Source: Alteromonas sp. IB21
GTDB lineage: Bacteria > Pseudomonadota > Gammaproteobacteria > Enterobacterales > Alteromonadaceae
Length of the DNA stretch: 64,000 bases
NCBI RefSeq assembly: GCF_016405965.1
Contig: NZ_JAEFCD010000021.1
Span: 1 to 64,000, forward strand
Direction of reading: 5' to 3'
Shown: in pieces, positions 29,779-38,626 of the stretch
Layout of the letters: each line of letters begins with the position of its first letter
How positions within the stretch are numbered: position 1 is the first letter of the stretch
Made by a program: the position numbers and the translations under genes
The notes under the pieces: generated by a model
What the model was told of the DNA's origin: nothing
The model's database searches: none
What the model saw: only the letters and a program-made list of their open reading frames with translations

Positions 29779-31065
29779 TTAGTTCGCGTATTCGCTTGCC
29801 TCTATTTCAGCCAAACGCGCTTTTGTAGGGTTCTTGATGTAGTTATATACCAGTCCCACGAAAAGCAATGCCGCAAACCCTGTTGCTACCATAAAGCCGT
29901 ATTTGGCATCACCGCCATTAGCGTCACTGACGAGGCCCATTATAAATGGCCCTGCGGCTGCACCAGCGGCAGTAAAGAACAATATAACGCCGGCTACGCT
30001 ACCATGCTGATGTTTAGGAAAACAACTTATCCCTTTGGAATTAAAGGTTGGATATATGACCGACATAAAAATACCTGTCAACGGGAACAAGAATAACGCC
30101 ACTTGCTTTCCACCCCACAACCCGATACCGAAACACAGCACAATAGCACCAGTAAATAGCATCAGAACGAGTGCCCAGTTGAAACGAGACATCATCCAGA
30201 TCCCTACAAATCGCCCTGCAGCACGAAGAATAAAGAAAGCGGTTACCGAATATATGGCTAACGTTTGTGAGAAGCCCTCGGTATAACAATCATAAGTCGC
30301 CTTAAGTGTGGTTGCATCGCACACTAAATAACTCGGCATCCAAACGTAAATCGCACTTTCTGCGGCAACGTAGAGAAATGCGCCTATTGAAAAGCCCAGC
30401 GCATACGGATTTTTGACCAATTTCAGACTTTGCGCTATGGATACCTTTTCCTCACCGTTCCCAGTGTTTCTTGTGTAAGCGGGATATTTAACTAATAACG
30501 CGCCTACAATTAATACTGTGCAAACACCACCGGCTATGACGTAAAGCCACTGCCAAGCAACGCCTTGGTGAATGAGGTATGCAACAATTAATGGACCAAT
30601 AATAGCGCCTACGCCAAAAAACGCTTCTGCGCCGTTCATGGTAGCTGTGTGCTGTTTAGTTGACGAGGATATATCACCAATCAACGCAAGGGCGCCCGTC
30701 TTAAATATCCCTACTGCTACGCCCGAAAGACTCATTAAACTTACGATTAGCATAAAGTCATTGGCAATAAGGAAGCTGTAGCAGGCTAAGCCAAAAAGCG
30801 CTAGCCCTATGATTATTGTTGGTTTTCGCCCTAACTTATCGGCTAAAAAGCCAAGAAATAGCCCTGATAAAGCAATGCCCAGCATAGGGAGTGAATGCAT
30901 CAAGCTAGCTTGCGCATTAGTGACCGAAAACGCCACTTTTACTTCTTTGATTATCTCGCCTACAGAATCTGATGTCATTGCGAACATCATAAACATAAGG
31001 TACGTCAACCACCTGATAATTCTGCTACTAGAGTCATGATTAGGCATATTTTGTCTCACAAACAC
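29779..31065 (-). CDS. MFS transporter, candidate sucrose importer
   Basis: A major facilitator of 428 residues with 12 predicted helices. The loop motif GFLADKLGRKPT (about 73-84) is the classic MFS signature. The start is uncertain: GTG at 31065 or ATG at 31047. It is divergent from the amylosucrase gene with 190-210 bases between. In Xanthomonas-type sux loci an amylosucrase is partnered by a sugar permease, which suggests sucrose transport here. That is inference from context; no residue defines the substrate. Confidence 0.8.
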   Translation of the reverse strand: MFVRQNMPNHDSSSRIIRWLTYLMFMMFAMTSDSVGEIIKEVKVAFSVTNAQASLMHSLPMLGIALSGLFLGFLADKLGRKPTIIIGLALFGLACYSFLIANDFMLIVSLMSLSGVAVGIFKTGALALIGDISSSTKQHTATMNGAEAFFGVGAIIGPLIVAYLIHQGVAWQWLYVIAGGVCTVLIVGALLVKYPAYTRNTGNGEEKVSIAQSLKLVKNPYALGFSIGAFLYVAAESAIYVWMPSYLVCDATTLKATYDCYTEGFSQTLAIYSVTAFFILRAAGRFVGIWMMSRFNWALVLMLFTGAIVLCFGIGLWGGKQVALFLFPLTGIFMSVIYPTFNSKGISCFPKHQHGSVAGVILFFTAAGAAAGPFIMGLVSDANGGDAKYGFMVATGFAALLFVGLVYNYIKNPTKARLAEIEASEYAN

Positions 31066-31144
31066 ACTGGCGAAAAGGTTAGCTTAACCTTTCTTAAATT
31101 CATAAAAATACGTTTACTGTTGCACGTACTCATTTAGTAAAAAA

Positions 31145-31186
31145 TAACGATTTAATAACCTTGAAAAATCAGCTTAATCGTTTAAG
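31145..31186. promoter_or_regulatory. Candidate operator half-sites between MFS and amylosucrase genes
   Basis: The divergent spacer contains TAACGATTTA (31145-31154) and the near-palindrome CTTAATCGTTTAAG (31173-31186). Their TCGTT/AACGA cores resemble the palindrome upstream of the fructokinase gene (45996-46010). A shared regulator is possible but not established. Confidence 0.25.
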
Positions 31187-31277
31187 ATAAAAGTTAACAG
31201 AATTTAAAAAGCCTGTAAACCCGATAATTCGGCTAGGCTAATTTAGCATACAAGTGCGTAACATTTTGGAGTTTTCT

Positions 31278-33227
31278 ATGAGCTATGCTGCTGACAGTGG
31301 TGTATGTTTAGACCGAATCTTAGCATCCACCGATTTATCTGGCCTTACAAAGAAAGATGCTACTACATTTACTCGTCGATTGAAGGCGCATTTCCCTCGC
31401 CTTTTTGAAAAATATACTTATGTCTACGGTCATCAGTACGACTGCTATTTTCATTTACAAAAACTCGTCGAAATTTTAAGAGACGGTTCAAAAAATAGAA
31501 AGCCTGCACTTAAAAAACTAGACAGCCAGCGCCTAGACTCGCCGTTGTGGTATCGCGATGAAGAACAAGTCGGTATGGCCTGCTATGTTGATCTCATGGG
31601 ACCGACGCTTAACGACCTGCACGGCAAAATTGAATACTTCAAAGCACTAGGTGTTACGTACGTTCATTTGATGCCATTGTATGATGCACCTAAAGGTGAC
31701 AGTGACGGTGGGTATGCAGTTTCAGACTACCGAAAGGTAAACCCAACATTGGGGACGGTCAAAGATTTAGAAAAACTCGCCGACGCACTTCAAAAAGAAG
31801 GGATTAACCTTGTTCTCGATTTCGTCTTTAACCATACCTCCGATGAGCACGCTTGGGCCAAAGCAGCGCTGGATGGCGATAAACAATATCAAAATTATTA
31901 CTATTTGTTTGACGACAGAACGATTCCGGACCAATACGAACATACACTTAGAGAAATATTCCCACAGGTAAGAAGAGGCAGTTTCACCTTTAATGACCAA
32001 ATGGAAAAGTGGGTGTGGACTACTTTCAACAGCTTTCAGTGGGACCTGAATTACAGCAACCCTGAAGTATTTAATGCAATTACTTCAGAAATGCTATTTT
32101 TAGCGAACTTAGGTTGTGCAGCGTTACGTTTAGACGCACTGGCATTTATTTGGAAAGAGCTAGGCACAAATTGCGAAAATCAAGAAAAAGCACACGTGCT
32201 AATTCAAGCGTTTAATTGTTGTCTGCAAATTGTAGCGCCGGCTGTGGTATTTAAGTCAGAAGCTATTGTGCACCCTGATGAAGTACTTAAGTATATTGAC
32301 AAAGACGAGTGTCAGCTGTCCTACAATCCACTGTTAATGGCCTTACTATGGAACTCGCTGGCAACGCGCAAAACGCGACTACTCACCAGCTCAATGAAGA
32401 AGAGTTTCGCAATATCAGATGCCTGTACTTGGGTTAACTATGTGCGTTGTCACGATGATATAGGGTGGACGTTCGACGACGCTGTGGCACATGAAATCGG
32501 GATCAACCCGTTTGATCACCGCATGTTCCTGAATCAGTTTTATACTGGCCGGTTCGACGGCAGTTTTGCAAACGGCGTACCTTTTGCTGAAAACCCGTCA
32601 AACGGCGATTGCCGAGTATGCGGGTCACTCGCCTCGCTGTGTGGCTTGGAAGGTGCACTAAAAGATAACGACGCTCATGGAATAGATGAAGCAGTAAAAC
32701 GAATGTTATTGCTCTACGGCATTACCTTTAGTATCGGCGGTATTCCTTTGCTTTATTCAAGCGATGAAATTGGAAAGCTCAATGACTACAGTTATCGTAA
32801 TGACGATAGCAAAAAGCACGATGACAGATGGGTAAATCGTATCGCAGTGACGAATGAAGATACCCAACTTGCACTTGGTGTAACTACACCTTCAAACCCG
32901 GCAGAAGTAGCAAGCCTGAAAGTATTCAATGGCCTACAACAAATGATAGCAATAAGAAAACAGCATGCTATTTTCGGTCAGGCCAAAACCCATATACTAG
33001 AAACAGACAACCAGCATTGTTTTGCTTTTTTGCGGGAAAATACGGAAGGGGAAAAGCTGCTTGCTATTTGTAACTTTAGTGAACACCCTCAATCACTATC
33101 CCGTAGCATTTTGGCTACACTCAAGGAGTCTGCGAGTAAAGAGCTACTTACTGGTGAAACTGTCGAGATAAACGCTTCAGCACTCGTACTCGCGCCGTTT
33201 CAGCAAATGTGGCTACTTCCTGCTTAG
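31278..33227 (+). CDS. Amylosucrase (GH13)
   Basis: A large alpha-amylase-family enzyme that splits sucrose, transferring glucose to a glucan and releasing fructose. An upstream GTG at 31254 is in frame, but the ATG at 31278 has TTTGGAG ahead of it and is preferred (649 residues). The (beta/alpha)8 barrel shows DFVFNHTSDEH (His and Asn), the nucleophile Asp in ALRLDALAFIWKE, the acid Glu in FKSEAIVHPDEV, and HDDIGW with the transition-state Asp. The N-terminal helical domain typical of amylosucrase is present. Sucrose phosphorylase or hydrolase activity is the main alternative. Confidence 0.88.
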   Translation: MSYAADSGVCLDRILASTDLSGLTKKDATTFTRRLKAHFPRLFEKYTYVYGHQYDCYFHLQKLVEILRDGSKNRKPALKKLDSQRLDSPLWYRDEEQVGMACYVDLMGPTLNDLHGKIEYFKALGVTYVHLMPLYDAPKGDSDGGYAVSDYRKVNPTLGTVKDLEKLADALQKEGINLVLDFVFNHTSDEHAWAKAALDGDKQYQNYYYLFDDRTIPDQYEHTLREIFPQVRRGSFTFNDQMEKWVWTTFNSFQWDLNYSNPEVFNAITSEMLFLANLGCAALRLDALAFIWKELGTNCENQEKAHVLIQAFNCCLQIVAPAVVFKSEAIVHPDEVLKYIDKDECQLSYNPLLMALLWNSLATRKTRLLTSSMKKSFAISDACTWVNYVRCHDDIGWTFDDAVAHEIGINPFDHRMFLNQFYTGRFDGSFANGVPFAENPSNGDCRVCGSLASLCGLEGALKDNDAHGIDEAVKRMLLLYGITFSIGGIPLLYSSDEIGKLNDYSYRNDDSKKHDDRWVNRIAVTNEDTQLALGVTTPSNPAEVASLKVFNGLQQMIAIRKQHAIFGQAKTHILETDNQHCFAFLRENTEGEKLLAICNFSEHPQSLSRSILATLKESASKELLTGETVEINASALVLAPFQQMWLLPA

Positions 33228-33247
33228 TTACCTTTCTGTCTGCTACA

Positions 33248-33286
33248 CCCAACTAATTTCTAGCGTCGGCTAGCAAATTAGTTGGG
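33248..33286 (+). terminator. Long hairpin after amylosucrase
   Basis: CCCAACTAATTT / AAATTAGTTGGG, extended inward by CTAGC / GCTAG around a GTCG loop with one bulged base. It starts 21 bases after the stop. No T-run follows, so it may stabilise the 3' end rather than terminate alone. Confidence 0.5.
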
Positions 33287-33430
33287 GCTTGCTCAGCAAA
33301 AACTTTAAATTCTTACATGCCAATAACTTACTAGGTATCCCATAGTTTCAAAGGCAATTGAAAAAATTACCACTATACTTAAGGAAGCAGTATTTTTTTG
33401 CACGCTTTGGATTGACTACGCGCTAGGCCT

Positions 33431-33829
33431 TTGAAGCGGAAGGAGCGGGAAAATACATGCACTGATAAGTCTGGTTTAGTTCTTGCAAAGAAGCTTTTGC
33501 AAAATAGCCCTTGCAATATAGCTCTTGCAAAAACGTTAGCAGCACTTCTCAGAATTAAGCCCCCGGCGACATTCGAATTATGTCATATGGATATGTTTAA
33601 CATGGTAACGGATAGAACAATGCAAAGTGATCGCGCTTTGGAATATATGTGCCCCTATTGCGGGGCAATTAACGATTTTCAACTCGACAGCCTTCAAGAT
33701 ATGTATCACGAGCAGCATGAGTCCTGCAGTTGCTGTAATAAAATACTTAGCCTCACCCCCGCGGACGGGATAGCAGGAAGTGTAAATCTTATCGTCGATG
33801 AAATTATTAACGACAACGTCATTAAGTAA
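33431..33829 (+). CDS. Hypothetical small zinc-ribbon-like protein
   Basis: No family recognised. The open frame from TTG encodes up to 132 residues. Two cysteine pairs (MCPYCGAIN near 73-81 and CSCCNK near 98-103) suggest a zinc ribbon. The N-terminal 40 codons contain a 14-base tandem repeat that stays open in this frame. The start is uncertain: no good ribosome binding site precedes the TTG, and in-frame ATG codons at 33587 and beyond would give a shorter protein that keeps the cysteines. A hairpin overlaps the stop codon. Confidence 0.45.
   Translation: MKRKERENTCTDKSGLVLAKKLLQNSPCNIALAKTLAALLRIKPPATFELCHMDMFNMVTDRTMQSDRALEYMCPYCGAINDFQLDSLQDMYHEQHESCSCCNKILSLTPADGIAGSVNLIVDEIINDNVIK
33481..33536 (+). 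repeat. Four 14-base tandem repeats with TTGCAA cores
   Basis: Four adjacent units, about YYTTGCAAAATAGC, with the palindrome TTGCAA at 33483, 33497, 33511 and 33525, exactly 14 bases apart. They lie within the 5' part of the zinc-ribbon frame. A change of one copy would shift that frame, and a change of three copies would keep it. Confidence 0.85.
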
Positions 33830-33850
33830 CCTTTTTGTTAAAGGTTACTT
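33824..33850 (+). terminator. Hairpin at the end of the zinc-ribbon gene
   Basis: AAGTAACCTTT / AAAGGTTACTT, an 11-base stem with a 5-base loop that overlaps the stop codon. Only a short T-run follows, so it is a moderate terminator candidate. Confidence 0.55.
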
Positions 33851-33865
33851 TGTACATTTCTAAAC

Positions 33866-33894
33866 AAAAAGACCGCTAAATTCAGCGGTCTTTT
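33866..33894. terminator. Bidirectional terminator before the folE 3' end
   Basis: GACCGCT / AGCGGTC with a 6-base loop, A5 on the left and T4 on the right. It lies 23 bases past the folE stop and can serve folE on minus and the zinc-ribbon gene on plus. Confidence 0.82.
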
Positions 33895-33916
33895 CAATGC
33901 TTGCAACGAAATAAAC

Positions 33917-34600
33917 TTATCGGAAAAACTCTCGTTTCAATTCACTGTCTGTAAGGAAAAGACCGCCCAAGGCAGACGTTTTTGTATATGAATTCGTATC
34001 TCGAATGCCTCGCGCCTTAACACAATAATGTGTGGCGTTTATGCTCACTGCAACATCTTCGGTATTTGTAAGCGTTTGCAATGCTATAAGCACTTGCTGA
34101 GTTAAGCGCTCTTGCACTTGCGGGCGTTGCGCAAAAAAGCCAACTAACCTATTAATTTTCGAGAGACCGATTACGGTGTCTTTCGGAATGTAAGAAACCG
34201 TCGCAGTGCCGTCAATAGTAACGAAGTGATGCTCACATGTGCTGGTTAGACTGATGTCGGAAACCTGCACTGGCTGGTCAATCTGCATCTTATTTTCGAT
34301 AGCAGTAATTTTAGGAAACTTTCGATAGTCCAGCCCACTAAAAATCTCGTTAACATACATTTTAGCGATGCGCGCTGGCGTGTCACATAGACTGTCATCA
34401 GCCAGATCTAGACCAAGCGTGTCCATTACGTCTCGCATGGCGCTTTCAATTCGCTTTCGTTTCTGCTCATCTGTCAGCCCATTAGCTACCATAGGGGTTT
34501 CTAATCCTCTGGCTTCTAATGCATCTCGTACACGCTGTGCTGATTCTGAAATAGAGTGGTCAAGTGCATCGCGCACAATTACCGCTTCTTTTGCTAACAT
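33917..34600 (-). CDS. folE: GTP cyclohydrolase I
   Basis: First enzyme of pterin synthesis, making dihydroneopterin triphosphate from GTP; 227 residues. The zinc ligands appear in [12 protein letters not shown] (about 122-133) and the later Cys in [10 protein letters not shown] (about 192-201). [23 protein letters not shown] is the diagnostic block. It is divergent from folM, so the two pterin genes share a 160-base control region. Confidence 0.96.
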   Translation of the reverse strand: MLAKEAVIVRDALDHSISESAQRVRDALEARGLETPMVANGLTDEQKRKRIESAMRDVMDTLGLDLADDSLCDTPARIAKMYVNEIFSGLDYRKFPKITAIENKMQIDQPVQVSDISLTSTCEHHFVTIDGTATVSYIPKDTVIGLSKINRLVGFFAQRPQVQERLTQQVLIALQTLTNTEDVAVSINATHYCVKARGIRDTNSYTKTSALGGLFLTDSELKREFFR

Positions 34601-34760
34601 TGCTTTATCCGTTGTTACTGCTTTTTTTGAACTTCTACGCTGGGTTACTCGTAAAAGTTCGGTTATACAACAACATGACTTTTATTTAATGTTGTTGCTA
34701 CCGATAGTGCTACTTACACAATAATAAAACTGCGACTGCTTAATTAAGAAGGACATCATC

Positions 34761-35468
34761 TTGAAATCACCTGTACTTATAACAGGCGCTAGCCAACGTC
34801 TTGGACTAGCCATGGCCGAAAGCTTACTTGAGCAAGGCCAGCATGTCGTATTGACATATCGAACACCCCGCCCGAGTATCACGATGCTTAAGGATAAAGG
34901 CGCAACAGTTCTACAGGCTGATTTTAGCACTGAGGCGGCTATTGATCGAGCAATTGATGAGATTAAGGCAATCAGTAAAACCTATCGTGCCGTGATTCAT
35001 AATGCGTCTGATTGGGCGCAAGAAAAGGATAGTAACGATAAACAAAGCCTTATAGCGCGAATGATGATGATTCACGCTGTCGCACCCTACCGCATTAATC
35101 TAGCGCTCGAAAGGGCGCTACGCGAGTATGAAGGCCAAGCCGATATCATTCATATGACTGATTATATTCAAGAAACGGGCAGTGAAAAACACATGGCCTA
35201 TGCAGCAAGCAAAGCTGCCTTGCACAACCTCACCTTGTCCTTTGCAAAGAAACTGTCGCCTCAGGTAAAAGTAAATAGCATAGCTCCTGCTTTACTTATG
35301 TTTAATGAAGGCGACGATGAAGCCTATAGACAGAAAGCACTTAAAAAGTCGTTACTTGAAATAGTACCAGGTGCGCAAGAAGCCGTGAAAGCAATGAATT
35401 ACTTATTTGATAGTGACTATGTGACGGGACAAACGCTTCATCTCAACGGTGGGCGACATTTGAAATAA
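34761..35468 (+). CDS. folM: Dihydromonapterin reductase
   Basis: Short-chain dehydrogenase, 235 residues, of the FolM type that forms tetrahydromonapterin or tetrahydrofolate. The N-terminal cofactor motif is TGASQRLG (about 8-15), with HNAS near 86 and the catalytic Tyr-Lys in YAASKAAL (about 146-153). The TTG start is supported by a strong AAGAAGGA ten bases upstream. Divergent placement with folE supports a pterin role. Confidence 0.9.
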   Translation: MKSPVLITGASQRLGLAMAESLLEQGQHVVLTYRTPRPSITMLKDKGATVLQADFSTEAAIDRAIDEIKAISKTYRAVIHNASDWAQEKDSNDKQSLIARMMMIHAVAPYRINLALERALREYEGQADIIHMTDYIQETGSEKHMAYAASKAALHNLTLSFAKKLSPQVKVNSIAPALLMFNEGDDEAYRQKALKKSLLEIVPGAQEAVKAMNYLFDSDYVTGQTLHLNGGRHLK

Positions 35469-35616
35469 GGCATCCCCTTCGCTTCATACAACCAGCGTAT
35501 ACTAATGTAATAAAGTAATCGTCACCGCCAATTAATTTCATCGCCATTTGCCTTGGTCTACTGCTGAGGCATGGCTATAATCCGAACCCTATTTTAACGC
35601 TATTTGGAATTTTACT

Positions 35617-36681
35617 ATGCACGGCAACCGTACTATGGCCCCTGAATGGCATGACATTGATGCTGTTATGTTAGCATGGCCGCATGCACAAACCGATTGG
35701 GCTCCATGGTTAGAAGAGGCGAGAGAAACCTATCTTAACGTGATTGCGGCAGTAAATCGCAATAGCGCTGGCGTGATATTGTTGTGTGCACCTGATGATG
35801 TAGACAGCCTTGTAACTCGTTTACCTGAAAACGCACAAGTACTGATCGTTCCTGCGTCATATAACGACACCTGGATGCGCGACTACGGTTTTATCACCTG
35901 TAAAGACAGTGAGGGTAATGGCTCGCCAGTAGAATTTCGTTTTAACGGTTGGGGTAATAAGTTTAATGCGTCAGAGGATAACCTCGCCAATCAACGCTAT
36001 TTGGCCGCCATGTGTAAATCTGTGCTTCGCAGCAGCCCTGTTGTAGCTGAAGGTGGCGCTTTAGAAATTGACGAAGATGGCCACTTACTTAGTACTGCAC
36101 AGTGCTTACTTAACCCTGAACGAAATGGCGATATGTCGTTAAGTGCCTATGAAGATGCATTTAGAGACATGCTAGGTTGTAGCAAAGTTACTATCTTGCA
36201 ACACGGTCATCTAGAAGGTGATGACACCGACGGCCATATCGACACCATCGTGCGTTTTACCCCTAACAAAGGCTTAGTCATTCAGGCGTGTAACAATCGC
36301 CCTAACGATAGTCACTTTGAAGGGTTAAAAGCTCTGTGTGATGAGTGCTCGCTGGAGCTTCCTGAGCATAAACAGTTCCATTTACCGTTACCGCATATCG
36401 TAAATGATGAAGGAGATCGTCTTCCGGCATCATATGCAAACTACTTAATTTGTAACAACGCGATTTTACTGCCCGTGTATGGTGAAGAAGAAGATGCCGA
36501 GGCAATTAAAACCGTGCAAAGAGCACATCCCGATCATATTGTTGAACCAATCGATTGCAGTGTACTCGTAAGACAATACGGTAGCTTGCATTGTATTTCC
36601 ATGCAGGTACCCACAAATACGTTAAAAGATTCGATTATCACCACCTTAAAAAAAGGAGTGTCAATACATGCGCCCAGCTAA
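35617..36681 (+). CDS. aguA: Agmatine deiminase
   Basis: Converts agmatine to N-carbamoylputrescine in the cytoplasm; 354 residues, normal for the peptidyl-arginine-deiminase superfamily. The substrate-binding NDTWMRDYG (about 88-96), catalytic Asp/His in LEGDDTDGHIDT (about 201-212) and nucleophilic Cys in GSLHCISMQVP (near 329) are all present. Its last 14 bases overlap the amidase gene, which has GGAG upstream, so the two enzymes are made together as a putrescine route from arginine. Confidence 0.95.
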   Translation: MHGNRTMAPEWHDIDAVMLAWPHAQTDWAPWLEEARETYLNVIAAVNRNSAGVILLCAPDDVDSLVTRLPENAQVLIVPASYNDTWMRDYGFITCKDSEGNGSPVEFRFNGWGNKFNASEDNLANQRYLAAMCKSVLRSSPVVAEGGALEIDEDGHLLSTAQCLLNPERNGDMSLSAYEDAFRDMLGCSKVTILQHGHLEGDDTDGHIDTIVRFTPNKGLVIQACNNRPNDSHFEGLKALCDECSLELPEHKQFHLPLPHIVNDEGDRLPASYANYLICNNAILLPVYGEEEDAEAIKTVQRAHPDHIVEPIDCSVLVRQYGSLHCISMQVPTNTLKDSIITTLKKGVSIHAPS

Positions 36682-37561
36682 GCTAAAAGTGGGTCTGGTA
36701 CAACAGGCCGTTGCCGATAACGACAAAGCAACGAACTGGAATAAAAGTGCCGAACAAATTGCTAAATTAGCCGCTGAAGGCTGCGAGTGCATTCTGCTTC
36801 AAGAACTGCATAGCACCCTGTATTTTTGCCAGCAAGAAGATACTAACGCCTTCGATCTAGCTGAGCCAATTCCAGGCCCAGCAACAGACTTTTTTGGTGA
36901 GCTAGCAGAAAAGCATAACATTGTGTTGGTGACATCACTGTTCGAAAAACGCGGCTCAGGTTTATATCACAACACCGCTGTCGTGTTCGACCGCAGTAAA
37001 GAAATTGCGGGTAAATACCGTAAAATGCATATTCCTGATGACCCAGGCTTTTACGAGAAGTTTTACTTCACACCGGGCGATATGGGCTTCACGCCTATTG
37101 AAACCAGCGTAGGTAAACTTGGCGTATTGGTGTGTTGGGACCAGTGGTATCCAGAAGCGGCACGCCTAATGGCAATGGCAGGCGCAGACTTGTTGTTCTA
37201 CCCTACCGCTATTGGCTGGGATTTAACTGACACAGAAGAAGAGCGTACTCGTCAGCACGGTGCATGGGAAACCATTCAGCGTTCTCACGCTGTGGCAAAC
37301 TCAGTGCCGGTTATCGTCGCGAACCGCACTGGCTTTGAAGCATCGCCTGTTGAAGGTGACCCGGGCATTCAGTTCTGGGGGCAAAGCTTTGTAGCAGGTC
37401 CACAAGGCGAGATTTTGGCGAAAGCCGAGGCTGAGGGCGAAACCACCCTAACCGTTGAGCTTGATATGGAGCGCACCGAGCAAGTGAAGCGCATTTGGCC
37501 TTATTTCCGCGACCGCCGCATCGACGCTTACGACGAACTAACAAAGCGCTGGCGCGACTAA
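36668..37561 (+). CDS. aguB: N-carbamoylputrescine amidase
   Basis: Nitrilase-superfamily hydrolase releasing putrescine, CO2 and ammonia; 297 residues. The Glu-Lys-Cys triad is visible: Glu in LLQELHS (about 43-49), Lys in KYRKMHIPDDP (about 116-126) and Cys in VLVCWDQWYPEA (about 153-164). It overlaps aguA and completes the two-step agmatine pathway. Confidence 0.95.
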   Translation: MRPAKLKVGLVQQAVADNDKATNWNKSAEQIAKLAAEGCECILLQELHSTLYFCQQEDTNAFDLAEPIPGPATDFFGELAEKHNIVLVTSLFEKRGSGLYHNTAVVFDRSKEIAGKYRKMHIPDDPGFYEKFYFTPGDMGFTPIETSVGKLGVLVCWDQWYPEAARLMAMAGADLLFYPTAIGWDLTDTEEERTRQHGAWETIQRSHAVANSVPVIVANRTGFEASPVEGDPGIQFWGQSFVAGPQGEILAKAEAEGETTLTVELDMERTEQVKRIWPYFRDRRIDAYDELTKRWRD

Positions 37562-37571
37562 CTCAAATTCT

Positions 37572-37703
37572 GGGGATCAGAGTACTTTTTAAGCTCAATC
37601 TAGACAGTACGCTCTCCCCCGCAAGCGCCGCCCGAACTGGTGCAGAATTTGTCGGTTCATTTTCTTGAACTCAAGCTGTCGTGGCTGAAATGTACTCTGA
37701 CCC
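37572..37703. mobile_element. Small inverted-repeat element (MITE-like)
   Basis: A 132-base stretch bounded by GGGGATCAGAGTAC (37572-37585) and its near inverse GTACTCTGACCC (37692-37703). It begins 10 bases after the aguB stop. Ends of the form GGGTCAGAGTAC are, from memory, common around small elements mobilised by Y1/REP-associated transposases in gammaproteobacteria. No transposase frame is inside, only a 21-codon open stretch. Its identity as a mobile element is inferred. Confidence 0.5.
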
Positions 37704-37720
37704 TGTAATTTGCTGTGGAT

Positions 37721-38425
37721 TCACGCTTTAAATATAATGTTGTCGTAAAGCATAAAAACGTGACGCGAACGCTTGGGCAATAGCGTTAGCATGACGTCTT
37801 CGTCGATGTCTAAGCCCCCAGTGAATTGACCGAAGGCTGGCATCACAAATAAGCTCTCACTATTGGTAAAGCATTTGCCCGAATAGCGCCGGCGAGCAAT
37901 GGTTGTGCGTTTTTTGGGGTGATAATGGCCGATAACCTGTGCACGCTGTTCACCCTCTTCAGGTTCGTGCCTAAACACCATGCCATCTAGCGCTATTTCA
38001 AAACATGGCGTACCCGGAATGCCGTCAGGTAAATCAGGATCATGGTTACCTTCCACCCACATCCACTCGTGCACTTTATTTACTAATCGACAGAGGTGCT
38101 GACGGTCTTCGACAGTCATGCGCGACATACTGTGCTTATCGTGGAAACTGTCGCCTAAGCTAATCACCCGCGTGGGCTGATAGTCATCAACAATGCTTTC
38201 TAAACGCGTTAACGTGGCGGTGGAATCTAGACTAGGCAGCGGGTTCGCAAAGCTACGTAGAAAGCTGCCTTTTTCTAAGTGAAGGTCGGACACGATAAGC
38301 CAGTCGCATACCGGCAAATAGGCTACGCCGCGCGCATCTAACAGCCACAAGTAATCTGCATATTTTGTAATAGTGATGTGGCGCTGGCTTACTTTTTCGG
38401 TCAGCCATGAATCGCTTATTGCCAA
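37721..38425 (-). CDS. pdeM: Ligase-associated metallophosphoesterase PdeM
   Basis: A 234-residue calcineurin-like phosphoesterase with the full metal-binding set: SDLHLEKG (about 45-52), GDSFHD, GNHDPDL and GHYHPK. The best fit is the family found with bacterial Lhr helicase, MBL exonuclease and ATP-dependent ligase. All four genes are here, which supports a role in DNA repair end processing. It lies downstream of the helicase gene, 201 bases away. Confidence 0.9.
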   Translation of the reverse strand: MAISDSWLTEKVSQRHITITKYADYLWLLDARGVAYLPVCDWLIVSDLHLEKGSFLRSFANPLPSLDSTATLTRLESIVDDYQPTRVISLGDSFHDKHSMSRMTVEDRQHLCRLVNKVHEWMWVEGNHDPDLPDGIPGTPCFEIALDGMVFRHEPEEGEQRAQVIGHYHPKKRTTIARRRYSGKCFTNSESLFVMPAFGQFTGGLDIDEDVMLTLLPKRSRHVFMLYDNIIFKA

Positions 38426-38522
38426 ATTGTCCTCATCCTTCTAGTTATGTATTTATGTTCTTGGTATGTGGCTGCGAACTTTAATATCTCAATGGTATCA
38501 GACTATTTAGCTATTGCTTGAT

Positions 38523-38557
38523 GGCTGCTGGCTACTGGCTACTGGCTACTGGCTACT
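38523..38557. repeat. Heptanucleotide tandem repeat (GGCTACT)5
   Basis: Five adjacent 7-base units; the first reads GGCTGCT and four are identical GGCTACT. They lie in the non-coding gap between the helicase stop and the pdeM start. Copy number changes here would not alter a protein but could alter the spacer mRNA. Confidence 0.9.
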
Positions 38558-38626
38558 CATGGTGCCAAGTGAAGTTTGCTTTGCAAATGCTACTGATGTG
38601 AAACCAACACCGTGACATCACCAATA

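Noticed and set aside
33481..33536. 14-base repeats as a CRISPR-like array
   Set aside because: Units are adjacent, short and without spacers; no cas genes are near.
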